Shown in pieces: positions 37,466 through 46,555 of a stretch of DNA of 64,000 bases (positions are counted from its first letter, which is position 1; every line of letters starts with the position of its first letter). Below the pieces are notes generated by a model. The model ran no database searches. It saw nothing but the letters and a program-made list of their open reading frames with translations, and was not told the DNA's origin. This DNA comes from Planctomycetota bacterium. Lineage in GTDB: Bacteria; Planctomycetota; UBA1135; GCA-002686595. The stretch is from assembly GCA_016714045.1 (NCBI GenBank), contig JADJNY010000015.1, forward strand, positions 1 through 64,000. Direction: 5' to 3'. The translations under genes and the position numbers were made by a program.

Positions 37466-40408
37466 CTAGATCTTCCGCGCGTTCACTTGGATCTCGCGCG
37501 GACCCAGCCGCGGGAAATCGGCCTCGACCAGCAGGTCCGCCAGCGCGTGGTTCGTTCTCACGAGCTCCTCGAGTCCCTTTCGGAGCTCGGGGCGATCCCA
37601 CCGCCCGTGGTGGAGCGAGAAGAACCCGCGCCCCTCCACCTCGTTCGGCGAGAGCCGGAACATGGCGTGGAACGCGGCGTTCGCGGACTGCACGACCATG
37701 CGCTCGTCGAGCACGAGCAGACCGTCGTGGATCGTCTGGACGATGCCCTCGGCGTAGTCGCGCGCGTCGGTGATCAGACCCTGCGTCTTCTTGAGTTCGT
37801 CGACGTCGACGAGCAGGACGACGGCGCCATCGATCTTGTTGTCCTCCGTCTTGTACGGGTGGACACGCAGCACGAAGCAACGACCGTCGAGGTCGCGCAC
37901 CTCTCGCTCGCGGTTCGACACCGTGTCGATCGCCTCGGACACGAGCGGCGCGAGATCGGGGTCCACGAGACGAGTCTGGAGCGTTGCGAGGGCGCGCCCA
38001 ACGTCCGTGGGGTGCAGGTGGAAGACCTTCTCGGCCGCCGGCGTGAAGCGCCGAATGCGCAACGCGCGATCGACCATCAGGATGGGCACGTTCACGCCCG
38101 TGAGCAGGTTGGTGAGGTCGTTGTGGATCGACGTCACCTGGTCGTTGCGCGCATGGAGCTCTTCGTTGACCGTCGTGAGCTCCTCGTTGGACGACTGCAG
38201 CTCCTCCTTGGCGGTCTCCAACTCCTCGTTGATGCTCTGGAGCTCTTCGTTCGACGCCTGCGCTTCCTCGTTCGACGACTGCAGCTCCTCGTTGTACGCA
38301 TCCAATTCCTCGATGACCGTCTGCAGGTGCTCGCGCGTGTCCGCGAGCTCCTTGGTCAGCGCAGCCACCTCGCGCCCGCGCCTCGGCGCGCCGGGAGCCG
38401 GCTTCGCCGCGCGCTCGATCGCGACCGCGCGCGCAGGCCCGGCTTCGAACAGCACGAGATAGCAGCGCTTGCGTTCGCGGCTGAGTCGGAGCGGGACGAT
38501 CTCGAGCTTCAGCGTCGACACGCGCCCATCGCGCTCGCACTCGACCCCTTCGCGAACCACGGGAGCGTTCGTCCGACGTGCCTTCTGAAGGCTCGCCCGA
38601 AGCGGTGAGAGCAGCCCGCTCCGGACCATCTCGAGGACGCTGTTCGTCGGCTTGCCGGGGGGCAGCTGGAGGAACTCGCTCGTGTGGCCGCGAAACTGGA
38701 GCACGTCGAAGTCGGCGTTGACCACGACGCCCGGCGGCGCGTAGCGCGCCAGGAGCAACCGATCGACCTCGCGCTGAACGTCGGCGGTACCCGCGGGCTC
38801 GCCGACGAGCTCGGGCTCGCGCGTTGCGTTCCTCCTCGACGGTCGTCGCGCGCCGAAGTGCAGATCCGCTGCGACGGGGCCCGGCTTCCGGACGAAGAAC
38901 CGGTGCTTCGCGCTGATCGGATCGAAGAGTCGTTCGAAGCTGCTGATCGACTCCGCCGGTCCGAGGAAGAGGCACCCGGCGGGCCGCAGCGCGAAGTGCA
39001 GGCGCGGGACCACCTTCTTCTGGGAATCCGCGTTGAGGTAGATGAGCAGGTTGCGGCACGCGACGAGGTGCATGCGCGAGAACGGCGGGTCGGCGATCAC
39101 GTCGTGCGCGGCGAAGACACACATGTCGCGCAACGCCTTGTTGACGCGATGGCCGCCCTCTTCCTCCGTGAAGAACCGGCGGATGCGCTCGGCGGACAGA
39201 CCGGTCGAGAGCGCGGGTGAGTACACGCCCTGGCGCGCTCGATCGAGCGCGGCCTCGTTCACGTCCGTGGCGAACACTTGCATCGGCACGTCGATCTGCG
39301 CGTGCGCGGCGTACTCGAGCCAGGACATCGCGACCGAGTAGGCCTCCTGTCCCGTCGAACAGCCGAACACCCACACGCGCAGCGGGTCTTTCCCACCTTC
39401 ACTCGCGCGCGCTTTCAAGAGGCGCGGAAACACGCGCCGTTTCAGGTACTCGAAGGACTCGGGGTCGCGGAAAAACTCCGTCACGCCGATCAGCACGTCT
39501 TGCGCCAGACGCTCGGCTTCGGCGGGATCACGCTGGAGCTCGGCCAAGTAGGCCTTCTCGTTCGCGCACTTCCGGAGCACCGCACGCCGGTGGATCCGCC
39601 GGTGCAGGCTCGCGGTCTTGTACGCCGAGAAGTCGATGCGCGTGTGCCGCTTGAGCTCGGCGAGAATCGCCTGGAAGTGCATCGACGTGCTCTCCGGCGC
39701 GGTGTCGTCGTCGGCATCGGCGGCGACCGTGTGGCGGATCCGCGCGAGCTCTCGGGCAATCCCCGCTGGAGGGAGCACGAAGTCGACACATCCGGCGCTG
39801 ATCGCGCTGCGCGGCATGCTGTCGAACTGGGCGGTCGAGTCTTGGGCGAAGGTGATCCCGCCCTCGGACTTGATCTCCTGCAGCCCGACCGTGCCGTCGG
39901 CGGCAGTTCCCGAGAGGATCACGCCGATCGAGCGCTGACGCGCCTCGCGTGCGATCGAGGAGAAGAACCCGTCGATGCTGCGCGGGAGCCCTGCGTGCTT
40001 CTTGCGCGGAAGGAGCCGCAAGCGTCCGGCTTCGAACGTGATGTTCGCCCCCGGCGGGATCACGTAGACGTGATCGGGCACGATCTTCGTGCGATCGCGC
40101 GCCTCGGCGACCGGCATCGTGGTCGCATTCGCGAGCAACCCGGCGAGCAGGCTCGCGTGCGTCGGATCGAGGTGCTGCACGACGACGAACGTCATGCCCG
40201 TGTCGGGCGGGAGAGCGCGCAGGAGCTCCGTGATCGCCTCGAGTCCGCCGGCCGAGGCGCCGATGCCCACGATGAAGTGCGGGGGCAAGCGGTGCGTTTT
40301 CGCCCCGCGGTTCCTCGACCTCGATGGGCGATGCGAATGCGCGAGCTTCCGCTTCAGGGTGGGAGTCCTCGGGCGGAGCGTAGCACGGGATCCCGGCGCA
40401 CCTTGCAC
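37466..40408 (-). CDS. CheB-CheR-PAS multidomain protein, ended by in-frame TAG
   Basis: This 980-residue product from a GTG start has a CheB methylesterase domain at ~45-215 (Ser in GIGASAGGLEA, His in VVQHLDP), a CheR methyltransferase N and C domain at ~255-500 (RRIHRRAVLRKC; LRVWVFGCSTGQEAYSVAMS is the SAM site), then a PAS (~560-650), a coiled coil (~670-790) built of repeated EELQSSNEE units, and a final PAS (~795-980). The last residues VNARKI are followed by TAG and then, in frame, by the rest of the PAS and a kinase, so the gene is a cut version of the common CheB-CheR-PAS-HK fusion. Such proteins sense signals and act outside classical chemotaxis; no chemotaxis genes lie nearby. Confidence 0.9.
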   Translation of the reverse strand: MQGAPGSRATLRPRTPTLKRKLAHSHRPSRSRNRGAKTHRLPPHFIVGIGASAGGLEAITELLRALPPDTGMTFVVVQHLDPTHASLLAGLLANATTMPVAEARDRTKIVPDHVYVIPPGANITFEAGRLRLLPRKKHAGLPRSIDGFFSSIAREARQRSIGVILSGTAADGTVGLQEIKSEGGITFAQDSTAQFDSMPRSAISAGCVDFVLPPAGIARELARIRHTVAADADDDTAPESTSMHFQAILAELKRHTRIDFSAYKTASLHRRIHRRAVLRKCANEKAYLAELQRDPAEAERLAQDVLIGVTEFFRDPESFEYLKRRVFPRLLKARASEGGKDPLRVWVFGCSTGQEAYSVAMSWLEYAAHAQIDVPMQVFATDVNEAALDRARQGVYSPALSTGLSAERIRRFFTEEEGGHRVNKALRDMCVFAAHDVIADPPFSRMHLVACRNLLIYLNADSQKKVVPRLHFALRPAGCLFLGPAESISSFERLFDPISAKHRFFVRKPGPVAADLHFGARRPSRRNATREPELVGEPAGTADVQREVDRLLLARYAPPGVVVNADFDVLQFRGHTSEFLQLPPGKPTNSVLEMVRSGLLSPLRASLQKARRTNAPVVREGVECERDGRVSTLKLEIVPLRLSRERKRCYLVLFEAGPARAVAIERAAKPAPGAPRRGREVAALTKELADTREHLQTVIEELDAYNEELQSSNEEAQASNEELQSINEELETAKEELQSSNEELTTVNEELHARNDQVTSIHNDLTNLLTGVNVPILMVDRALRIRRFTPAAEKVFHLHPTDVGRALATLQTRLVDPDLAPLVSEAIDTVSNREREVRDLDGRCFVLRVHPYKTEDNKIDGAVVLLVDVDELKKTQGLITDARDYAEGIVQTIHDGLLVLDERMVVQSANAAFHAMFRLSPNEVEGRGFFSLHHGRWDRPELRKGLEELVRTNHALADLLVEADFPRLGPREIQVNARKI

Positions 40409-41122
40409 GCGAATTGGACGGATTGGGTCGAGCGACTTGATGCATCGCTGAAGACGTGCGCGGGAGGGAGGAGCGGGCTACGCGAGTTCGCGTGGAGGTC
40501 GTGGGACGCGTGGTGGTGAGTGGGATGCACGTACTCACTCGGGCGCAGGGCGCGGTGCACAACGGCGGCTCCGCGATCTGGACCCTGCGTTGGCGCGGGT
40601 TGGGGCGTGGGTGCGTGTCCGCATGGAGCTCTGGGGTGTCGGCGCGGTTGCGGCCTGCGGATCGGGAGCGTGGGGATCGTGTCGGACGGAGCCCAATGGC
40701 CAGCTGAGACGAGGCAGGGGGAAGAGACGCAACGGAACACAGCGGCTGTCGGACGGGACGCAATGGCCAGCTGAGACGAGACGGGGGAAGACACGCAACG
40801 GAACACAGCGGCTGCTCTGCATTCCGGAGTCCGCGCAAGCCTGGGCCGGAGGACTCGCCGCGGGCTTGCGCGGGGTTCGATGGGCTCACAGCAACGAGCG
40901 GCCGGAATGGCGAAGGTGTGCGCGCGGCCGAGCACTCTCGGAAGCCGTAGCTCAGCAATGGGCGCGGGGCACGACGACGAGGTCGTGTGCGTGCGAGCAG
41001 GTTCGGACGCGGTCGCTCCGCATCCTTGGGCCAACGTGCGGGTGAGCCCGCTGCGTGGGACGTCTCGATGGGCGCCGTTGGACGACGGACGGCGCGGCGC
41101 GTGTCTCGGTGGAGGACCTGGC
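40409..41122. other. 714-base gap holding repeat copy B
   Basis: No supported gene. The stretch 40683-40935 is the dispersed repeat; the rest to 41122 has only GC-driven frames. Confidence 0.6.
40683..40935. repeat. Dispersed intergenic repeat, copy B with internal duplication
   Basis: Nearly the same sequence as 35943-36120. In addition, a ~64-base unit (CGGACGG-GC-CAATGGCCAGCTGAGACGAG...GGGGGAAGA-ACGCAACGGAACACAGCGGCTG) is present twice in tandem at 40684-40747 and 40750-40813. Each copy has the core GCAACGGAACACAGCGGC. It lies upstream of the CheB-CheR gene on its 5' side, whereas copy A lies upstream of the big kinase gene. Confidence 0.85.
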
Positions 41123-42208
41123 TCAGCGCGCGCTGCGCGGGCTCTCGTGGGCGGGGTGGGCGCGGGCGCGTTCACGCTCGCGTTCACGCCGCAGCTCGCG
41201 CATGCGTCGGAAGCCCACGAGCTTCTTCGCGGACTCGTCCCACAGGCGCAGCGTGCCTGCGCGCAGGCTCGCGAGCAGCGTCACGTGCTTGACCGACTGG
41301 AAGAGCGGGTCCGAGCGGTGACAGCGCTCTAGGTTGTAGTTCGGGATGCGCGGGCTGAGGTGGTGGATGTGGTGGAACCCGATGTTGCCGGAGAACCACT
41401 GCAGCACCTTGGGGAGCGCGTAGAAGGAGCTCCCGCGAAGCGCCGCGTCGGCGTAGCCCCAATCGTCGCCGCGCTCCCAGTACGCGTCCTCGAACTGGTG
41501 CTGCACGTAGAAGAGCCACACGCCCGCCGCGCCGGCGACCGCGATCACGACCGCCTGGATCACCAAGTACGGCACGAAGCCGAAGATCAGGCTCATTCCC
41601 ACCGCCATCGCGACGAGCGCCAGGTCCATCCACCAGACGGAATGGCGTTCGCGACGGCTCGCCTTGGGCGACGGAAAACGCTGTACGACCGCGAACAGCG
41701 CGAGCGGCGCGAACACGAGGAATGCGATCGGATGACGAGCGACGTGGTAGAGAAACCTCCGCCATCGCGAGGACGCCAGGTACTCGTCGACGGTCATCGT
41801 CCAGACGTCGCCCACCCCCCGCTTGTCGAGGTTCCCGGCGGATGCGTGGTGGATCGAGTGCTCCCAGCGCCAGTGGTAGTACGGCGTGAACGTCAGCACG
41901 CCCGCGATGAAGCCCCACACGTCGTTCGCGCGCCGCGAGGCGTAGAACGACCCGTGCCCGCAGTCGTGAAAGATGATGAAGACGCGCACGAGCAGCCCGC
42001 CCGCGAGCACCGCGAGCGGAACCACGAGCCACCACGACACGGCGAGCGCGAAATAGATCAGCACCCACGTCAGCGTGTACGCGCCGAAGGTGTTCACGAT
42101 CTGCCACGTCGCGCGCAGTCGGTCAGGATGCTGGTAGCGCGCTACGAGCTCCTTCCACACCGCGACCTCGGTCTCGCGCAGGGCCGCTGCATCCGTTCCG
42201 ATCGTCAT
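41123..42208 (-). CDS. Membrane fatty-acid desaturase
   Basis: This 361-residue protein has the three His boxes of acyl-lipid desaturases: HDCGH (81-85), HSIHH (117-121) and HHIHH (279-283), and a QHQFE motif at ~236-240. Membrane segments lie near 40-58, 60-78, 97-112, 160-180, 192-212 and 215-234. It would introduce a cis double bond into membrane lipids with a diiron site, resembling Des/omega-6-type desaturases. The C-terminus is a basic Arg/Glu-rich tail. It is monocistronic, with a 183-base gap upstream. Confidence 0.93.
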   Translation of the reverse strand: MTIGTDAAALRETEVAVWKELVARYQHPDRLRATWQIVNTFGAYTLTWVLIYFALAVSWWLVVPLAVLAGGLLVRVFIIFHDCGHGSFYASRRANDVWGFIAGVLTFTPYYHWRWEHSIHHASAGNLDKRGVGDVWTMTVDEYLASSRWRRFLYHVARHPIAFLVFAPLALFAVVQRFPSPKASRRERHSVWWMDLALVAMAVGMSLIFGFVPYLVIQAVVIAVAGAAGVWLFYVQHQFEDAYWERGDDWGYADAALRGSSFYALPKVLQWFSGNIGFHHIHHLSPRIPNYNLERCHRSDPLFQSVKHVTLLASLRAGTLRLWDESAKKLVGFRRMRELRRERERERARAHPAHESPRSAR

Positions 42209-42391
42209 CGCCCACCTCCACGCCGTTGCAAGGCGCCTGATTCCAGCGTCCGCACACGTTCCTTCTCCTCGTGCGCGTGGCGCGCTACGGCCACGGGGCT
42301 TCGTGCGCAGGTGCGCTGCGCACCGCGGCCCAGCACGGCGTGCTCACGGTGTCGATTCGTGGTGCGACTCGTCCGCATGAGGGCGCTCCGA

Positions 42392-42847
42392 TCAACGCGG
42401 CCGTTCGAGGAAGGCCTTGAGCCGGGCGAGGTCGCGCGGCCAACTCGTGAGCGCGAGCTCGCGGTATGCGTCCCAATCGGGCCCCGTGCCGAACCCCTCG
42501 TGGCTGACGGTAAGGTGCGTCGAGGTGCCCCGCTCGCGGGCTTCGAAGACGAAGGAGATCGGCCCGAGGATCGGCTGGCCCGCGCGCGCGTGGACCATGC
42601 GCTGCACGTGCAGGTGGCTCGAGTGCCGGAGCGAGCGGATCGTGCCGCAGAGCACGACGTGGCCCGCCGGATCGTCGGGCTGATTCCAGGCGACCGCCCA
42701 CGTCCCGTCGGCGCGCTCCTCGACGAGCCCCTGCTCGATCCCCCACCACTGGCGCATCTGCGCGACGTCGGTGAGCGCCTGCGTGACGGTCATCGCGCGG
42801 ACGAGGATGTCGATCTCGCCTCGTACGGCGCGGTCGGTCGTGATCAT
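42392..42847 (-). CDS. SRPBCC (AHSA1-like) domain protein
   Basis: This 151-residue START/Bet v1-like protein starts MITTDRAVRGEIDILVRAMT. The core has the family's VTQALTDVAQMRQWWG helix, the strands GTWAVAWNQPDDPAGHVVLC and GPISFVFEARERGTSTHLTV, and the C-terminal long helix WDAYRELALTSWPRDLARLK. AHSA1-type proteins bind small hydrophobic ligands, and the exact ligand cannot be told from sequence. Single-gene unit. Confidence 0.88.
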   Translation of the reverse strand: MITTDRAVRGEIDILVRAMTVTQALTDVAQMRQWWGIEQGLVEERADGTWAVAWNQPDDPAGHVVLCGTIRSLRHSSHLHVQRMVHARAGQPILGPISFVFEARERGTSTHLTVSHEGFGTGPDWDAYRELALTSWPRDLARLKAFLERPR

Positions 42848-43120
42848 GTCGGGCTCCTGCTCTGGGTCGGCGCATCGCCGTCCTGGAGCCCGGTCAACAC
42901 GTGGAAACGTGGCGCGCTCGGCGCGCTTGGAGCGCGATCCCGTTCCGGCGGTCGCGTTCCGTCGCGCTCATCCTACCCGAGACGAGGTCGCGAACCGCCG
43001 CGAAGACGGAATGTGAACGCACCCGCCGTCCGCGAGCGCCTCCGGGCCGCTTGACAGCCTGCTCGCGCACCCAGACGCTGCGCTCTGCGCCTCGCCGCGC
43101 TCCTGGAGGGAGCCCCGACC

Positions 43121-44407
43121 ATGCCGACGCCCAAGACGATCGACGAGTACCTCGACCGCGTCTCTTCCGCCTCGCGCGCGACGCTCGAACGCGTGCGGCG
43201 CGCGATCCGCGCCGCGGCGCCGAAGGCCGAGGAGTGCATCTCGTATCAGATGCCCGCGTTCCGCCAGGGCCGGCTGATCGTGTCCTTCGCTGCGTGGGCG
43301 AAGCACTGCGCGCTCTACCCGATGAGCACGCGAACGACGGAGACGTTCGCGAAGGAGCTCGCCGGCTTCGACACGGACCGCGGCACGATCCGCTTCACGC
43401 CCGAGCGTCCGCTGCCGGCGGCGCTCGTGAAGAAGCTCGTGAAGGCGCGCCTCGCCGAGAACGCGGCCAAGGGCACGCCCCGAGCGAGCGCGAAGCCCGC
43501 GCCGAAAAAGGCGGCGCCCAGTCACGGCCGTGATCGCCGCGGCGCGTCGGCCCCCGCGGTGAAAGTTGGCTCGAAGCCCGTGTCGAAGCCCGTGTCGAAG
43601 CCCGTGTCGAAGCCCGTGTCGAAGCGTGGCTCGAAACTCGGCTCGCCAACGAAGCCCCGCACGACCCAGCGCTCCGCCCGCGGCGCGCGCATGGAGGGCA
43701 CCGTCGCCGAGCGCGTCCGCTTCGCGCTCGCGGAGCTCGAACGCGCGGGCGAGCGCAAGATCCGCGAGCAGATGGGCCCGCGCTACGGCATCCACGTCGA
43801 CAAGGCCTTCGGCGTCCCGATGGCGAAGACGCAGGCGCTCGCGAAGCGGCTCGGACGCGACCACGAGCTCGCGCACGCGCTCTGGAAGACGGGCTGGTAC
43901 GAAGCGCGGCTGCTCACCGCGTACGTCGCGGAGCCCGAGCGGCTCACCGGTGACGAGATGGACGCGTGGATGCGCGACTTCGGCGACTGGGGCACGTGCG
44001 ACACGTTGTGCTTCGTCCTCTTCGACCGCTTCCCGGGCGCGTTCGCGAAGGTCGAAGCGTGGTCGAAGCAGAAGGGCGAGTTCGAGCGCCGCGCCGCGTT
44101 CGCGCTGCTCGCCGGCATCGGCCTGCATCGAAAGAAGGAGGAGGACGCGCCGTTCCTGCGCGCGCTCCCCCTGTGCGAGCGCGCGGCGAGCGACGGCCGC
44201 AACTTCGTCAAGAAGGCGGTGAGCTGGGCCCTGCGCTCGATCGGGAATCGCGATCACGTGCTGCACGCGGCCGTGCTCGAGCTCGCGCGCCGTCTAGCGC
44301 GCTCGGACGATGCGGCGGAGCGCTGGGTCGGAAAGGACGTCGTACGCGACCTCGAGCGTCCGCTCGTGCTTGCACGGCTCGCGCGCCGCGCGAAGCCGAA
44401 GCGCTGA
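43121..44407 (+). CDS. DUF1801 - DNA-alkylation-repair (AlkD-like) fusion
   Basis: This 428-residue product has a DUF1801/YdhG-like domain at residues 1-115 (PKTIDEYLDRVSSASRATLE, AEECISYQMPAFRQGRLIVS, GTIRFTPERPLPAALVKKLV). A basic linker (~116-188) follows with four tandem KPVS units. From ~190 to the end is an AlkD-like HEAT-repeat DNA glycosylase: VAERVRFALAELERAG, RYGIHVDKAFGVPMAKTQAL, FGDWGTCDTLCFVLFDRFP (with the conserved DWGTCD active-site segment) and NFVKKAVSWALRSIGNRD. The ATG follows GGAGGGAGCC. AlkD removes 3-methyl- and bulky 7-alkyl purines. The linker repeat (GAAGCCCGTGTC x4, 43573-43623) looks slippery but is in frame. Confidence 0.9.
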   Translation: MPTPKTIDEYLDRVSSASRATLERVRRAIRAAAPKAEECISYQMPAFRQGRLIVSFAAWAKHCALYPMSTRTTETFAKELAGFDTDRGTIRFTPERPLPAALVKKLVKARLAENAAKGTPRASAKPAPKKAAPSHGRDRRGASAPAVKVGSKPVSKPVSKPVSKPVSKRGSKLGSPTKPRTTQRSARGARMEGTVAERVRFALAELERAGERKIREQMGPRYGIHVDKAFGVPMAKTQALAKRLGRDHELAHALWKTGWYEARLLTAYVAEPERLTGDEMDAWMRDFGDWGTCDTLCFVLFDRFPGAFAKVEAWSKQKGEFERRAAFALLAGIGLHRKKEEDAPFLRALPLCERAASDGRNFVKKAVSWALRSIGNRDHVLHAAVLELARRLARSDDAAERWVGKDVVRDLERPLVLARLARRAKPKR

Positions 44408-44485
44408 TCGCGGCCGCTCGAACGACTCGACCGGCGACTGCGCGTGCTCGTTGGCTCCGGACGGTCGGGGCGAGCGACCGCGCGC

Positions 44486-46528
44486 TCACTTCCCCGAGTT
44501 CACGTGCCTTGGGTACTCCCACCGTCCGACGTTCGCGCGCACCCAGTCGAAGTAGCACCGCACGCCGCGGTCGGACTCGCCCGTGCCGCGCCCGCCCATC
44601 TCGAAGTTCGGCCCGGTGCCCTGCTTGCCGCGCACGTCCTCGACGTACGGCGAGCGGAAGAGCATCGCGACGCGCGGCGACGCGAGGTACGTCTTCCACC
44701 CCGCTTCGAGCCGCGCGAGCTCGAACCGATTGAACACGCCCTCGTCGCCCGACATCTCCTCGTCCGGCGACTCCGTGTTCACGACGAAGCCCTTCGCCGG
44801 CCACGGCACGCTCTCGTGCAGCATGAGCACGTCACAGCCGGGGAAGTCGATCGCGGAGCCCGTCAAGTGGTTCGACACGAGTCCGACCTCGACGTTCGGC
44901 GCCTTCGCCTTGAACCACTGCGCGATCTCGGACTTCTTGCGCGCGCCGTCGGGCTCGCGGAACTGCTCGTGGTCGATGCGCGTCGGGTGGTTGAACTCCT
45001 GGTAGAGGTTCACCATCACGTTGCGCAGGCCGCGCTCCTCGAGGAAGGCTCCGACCTCCTCGTACGCCCGCCGCACGGCCGCGTCGTCGCGCAGGAGTTC
45101 GTCCTTGCGCGGCATGAGCACGCCGACGGACACGACCATGCCGCGGCGATCCGCCTCGCGCACGACGCGCTCGAGGCGCTTCGCGAAGCCCGCGATCAGC
45201 CGACCGTCCGGCGTGAACCCGTTCGGGCCCGCGTTGACGTCCGGGAAGCCGCCGTTCGTGCCCTGCAGGCATACGCTGACGAAGTTGATCCCGTGCGCGG
45301 CGAAGTTGTCGAGCCCGTTCACGAGCCGTTCCGTCACGGCAGGCGAGAGCAGTGCGTTGTTGCACCGCAGCCCCCACAGCTTCACGGGCTCGCCGCCGAG
45401 GTACGGGAGCTCGCCGCGGACCTCGAACTCGCGCGTGGGCGCCGGCTTCGCTTCCGCCGCCGCGTCCTTCGGCTCGCGCACGTGCGCGGGGTACTCCCAG
45501 CGTCCGACGTGGTCGCGCACCCACTCGAAGTAGAAGCGCACGCCGCGGTCGCTCGGGCTCGTGCCCTGGCCGCCGAGCTCGGCATGCGGCGCCGTGCCGC
45601 TGAAGTTGCCGATGCCCTGCAGGTACGCCGCGTGGAACATCAAGACGGCGTTCGGTGCCTTCGCGAAGCGCTCGCACTCGGCGACGACGAAGTCCTTGCT
45701 GCCGTCGGAGAACACGCCGTCGTTCTCGTACGAATCCTGCTTCTGCATCTCCACGTTGACGACGAAGCCCGAGTCGGGGATCGCCATCTGCTTCTGGACG
45801 ATGCGGACGTCCATGCCAGGGAAGGTGTCGGCCGTCTTCGACTTCTCGTAGGGGCACACGCCGACCTCGATGTCCGGCGCGACGGCGTGGAACCAGCGCG
45901 CGAGCTCGGCCTTCTTCTCCGCGCCGCCCGGCTCGCGGAAGAGGTCGAGGTCGGCGCGCTCCGTGTGGTCGTACTCGTGCATCACGTCGACGAACACGTT
46001 CCGCAGCCCGCGCGCGACGAGGAACGCCGCCGTCTCCTCGATCGCGCGCTTCACCGCCGGAGCGCCTTCGAGGTCCTGGTCCTTGCGCGGCGAGAAGAGC
46101 CCGACCATCACGACCATGCCGCGTTGGTCGGCTTCGCGCGCGAGCCACTCGAGCCGCGCGGCGACGTCCTTCTTCAAGCTCCCGTCGCGACGGTAGCCGT
46201 TCAGCCCCGCGTCCGCGTCGGGCCAGCCACCGTTGCTGCCCTGCACGTAGACGCCGATCAGGTTCACGCCGTGGCGCGCCCAGCTGTCGAGCGCCCGCAC
46301 GTGGCGCTCCGTCACCGTCCAGCTGTGCAGCGCGTTCCCGGCGCGCACGCCCCACAGGTCGACCTCGCGGCCGCCGAGGAACGCGCGATCGTCCCGCACC
46401 TCGAACTCGCGCGTCGGAACGACGCCCGCGTCGAGCGCGCGCGGCGTCGAGCGCGCGGGAGCACCGGTGGAGGAGCACGCGGCGAGCGCGAGGCTCGCGA
46501 CGACGAGACCGAAGCGGAGGACGTTCAT
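44486..46528 (-). CDS. Lipoprotein of two tandem glycosidase-like TIM-barrel units
   Basis: In this 680-residue product, MNVLRFGLVVASLALAACSS is a lipoprotein leader with lipobox Cys18. The mature protein is two related halves of ~310 residues, ~39-350 and ~368-680. Each starts TREFEVR, then L-GG-xV-LWG-R--NAL, GVNLIGVYVQGSNGGWPDAD / GINFVSVCLQGTNGGFPDVN, a catalytic-region strand (FVDVMHEYDHTERADLDLFR / MVNLYQEFNHPTRIDHEQFR) and ends DRGVRFYFEWVRDHVGRWEY / DRGVRCYFDWVRANVGRWEY. It resembles cellulase-like (GH5/DUF4434-type) barrels. Candidate catalytic Glu are in HEYDH / QEFNH and NVEMQK / NTESPD. Duplication of the whole domain in one chain is unusual. Confidence 0.85.
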   Translation of the reverse strand: MNVLRFGLVVASLALAACSSTGAPARSTPRALDAGVVPTREFEVRDDRAFLGGREVDLWGVRAGNALHSWTVTERHVRALDSWARHGVNLIGVYVQGSNGGWPDADAGLNGYRRDGSLKKDVAARLEWLAREADQRGMVVMVGLFSPRKDQDLEGAPAVKRAIEETAAFLVARGLRNVFVDVMHEYDHTERADLDLFREPGGAEKKAELARWFHAVAPDIEVGVCPYEKSKTADTFPGMDVRIVQKQMAIPDSGFVVNVEMQKQDSYENDGVFSDGSKDFVVAECERFAKAPNAVLMFHAAYLQGIGNFSGTAPHAELGGQGTSPSDRGVRFYFEWVRDHVGRWEYPAHVREPKDAAAEAKPAPTREFEVRGELPYLGGEPVKLWGLRCNNALLSPAVTERLVNGLDNFAAHGINFVSVCLQGTNGGFPDVNAGPNGFTPDGRLIAGFAKRLERVVREADRRGMVVSVGVLMPRKDELLRDDAAVRRAYEEVGAFLEERGLRNVMVNLYQEFNHPTRIDHEQFREPDGARKKSEIAQWFKAKAPNVEVGLVSNHLTGSAIDFPGCDVLMLHESVPWPAKGFVVNTESPDEEMSGDEGVFNRFELARLEAGWKTYLASPRVAMLFRSPYVEDVRGKQGTGPNFEMGGRGTGESDRGVRCYFDWVRANVGRWEYPRHVNSGK

Positions 46529-46555
46529 GGCGATGCCTGGAGGTCGCGAGGCCGT

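Noticed and set aside
37466..37468. A pyrrolysine or selenocysteine recoding site
   Set aside because: TAG is not a Sec codon, there is no methylamine gene context, and PAS domains need no such residue. Mutation or base error is simpler.
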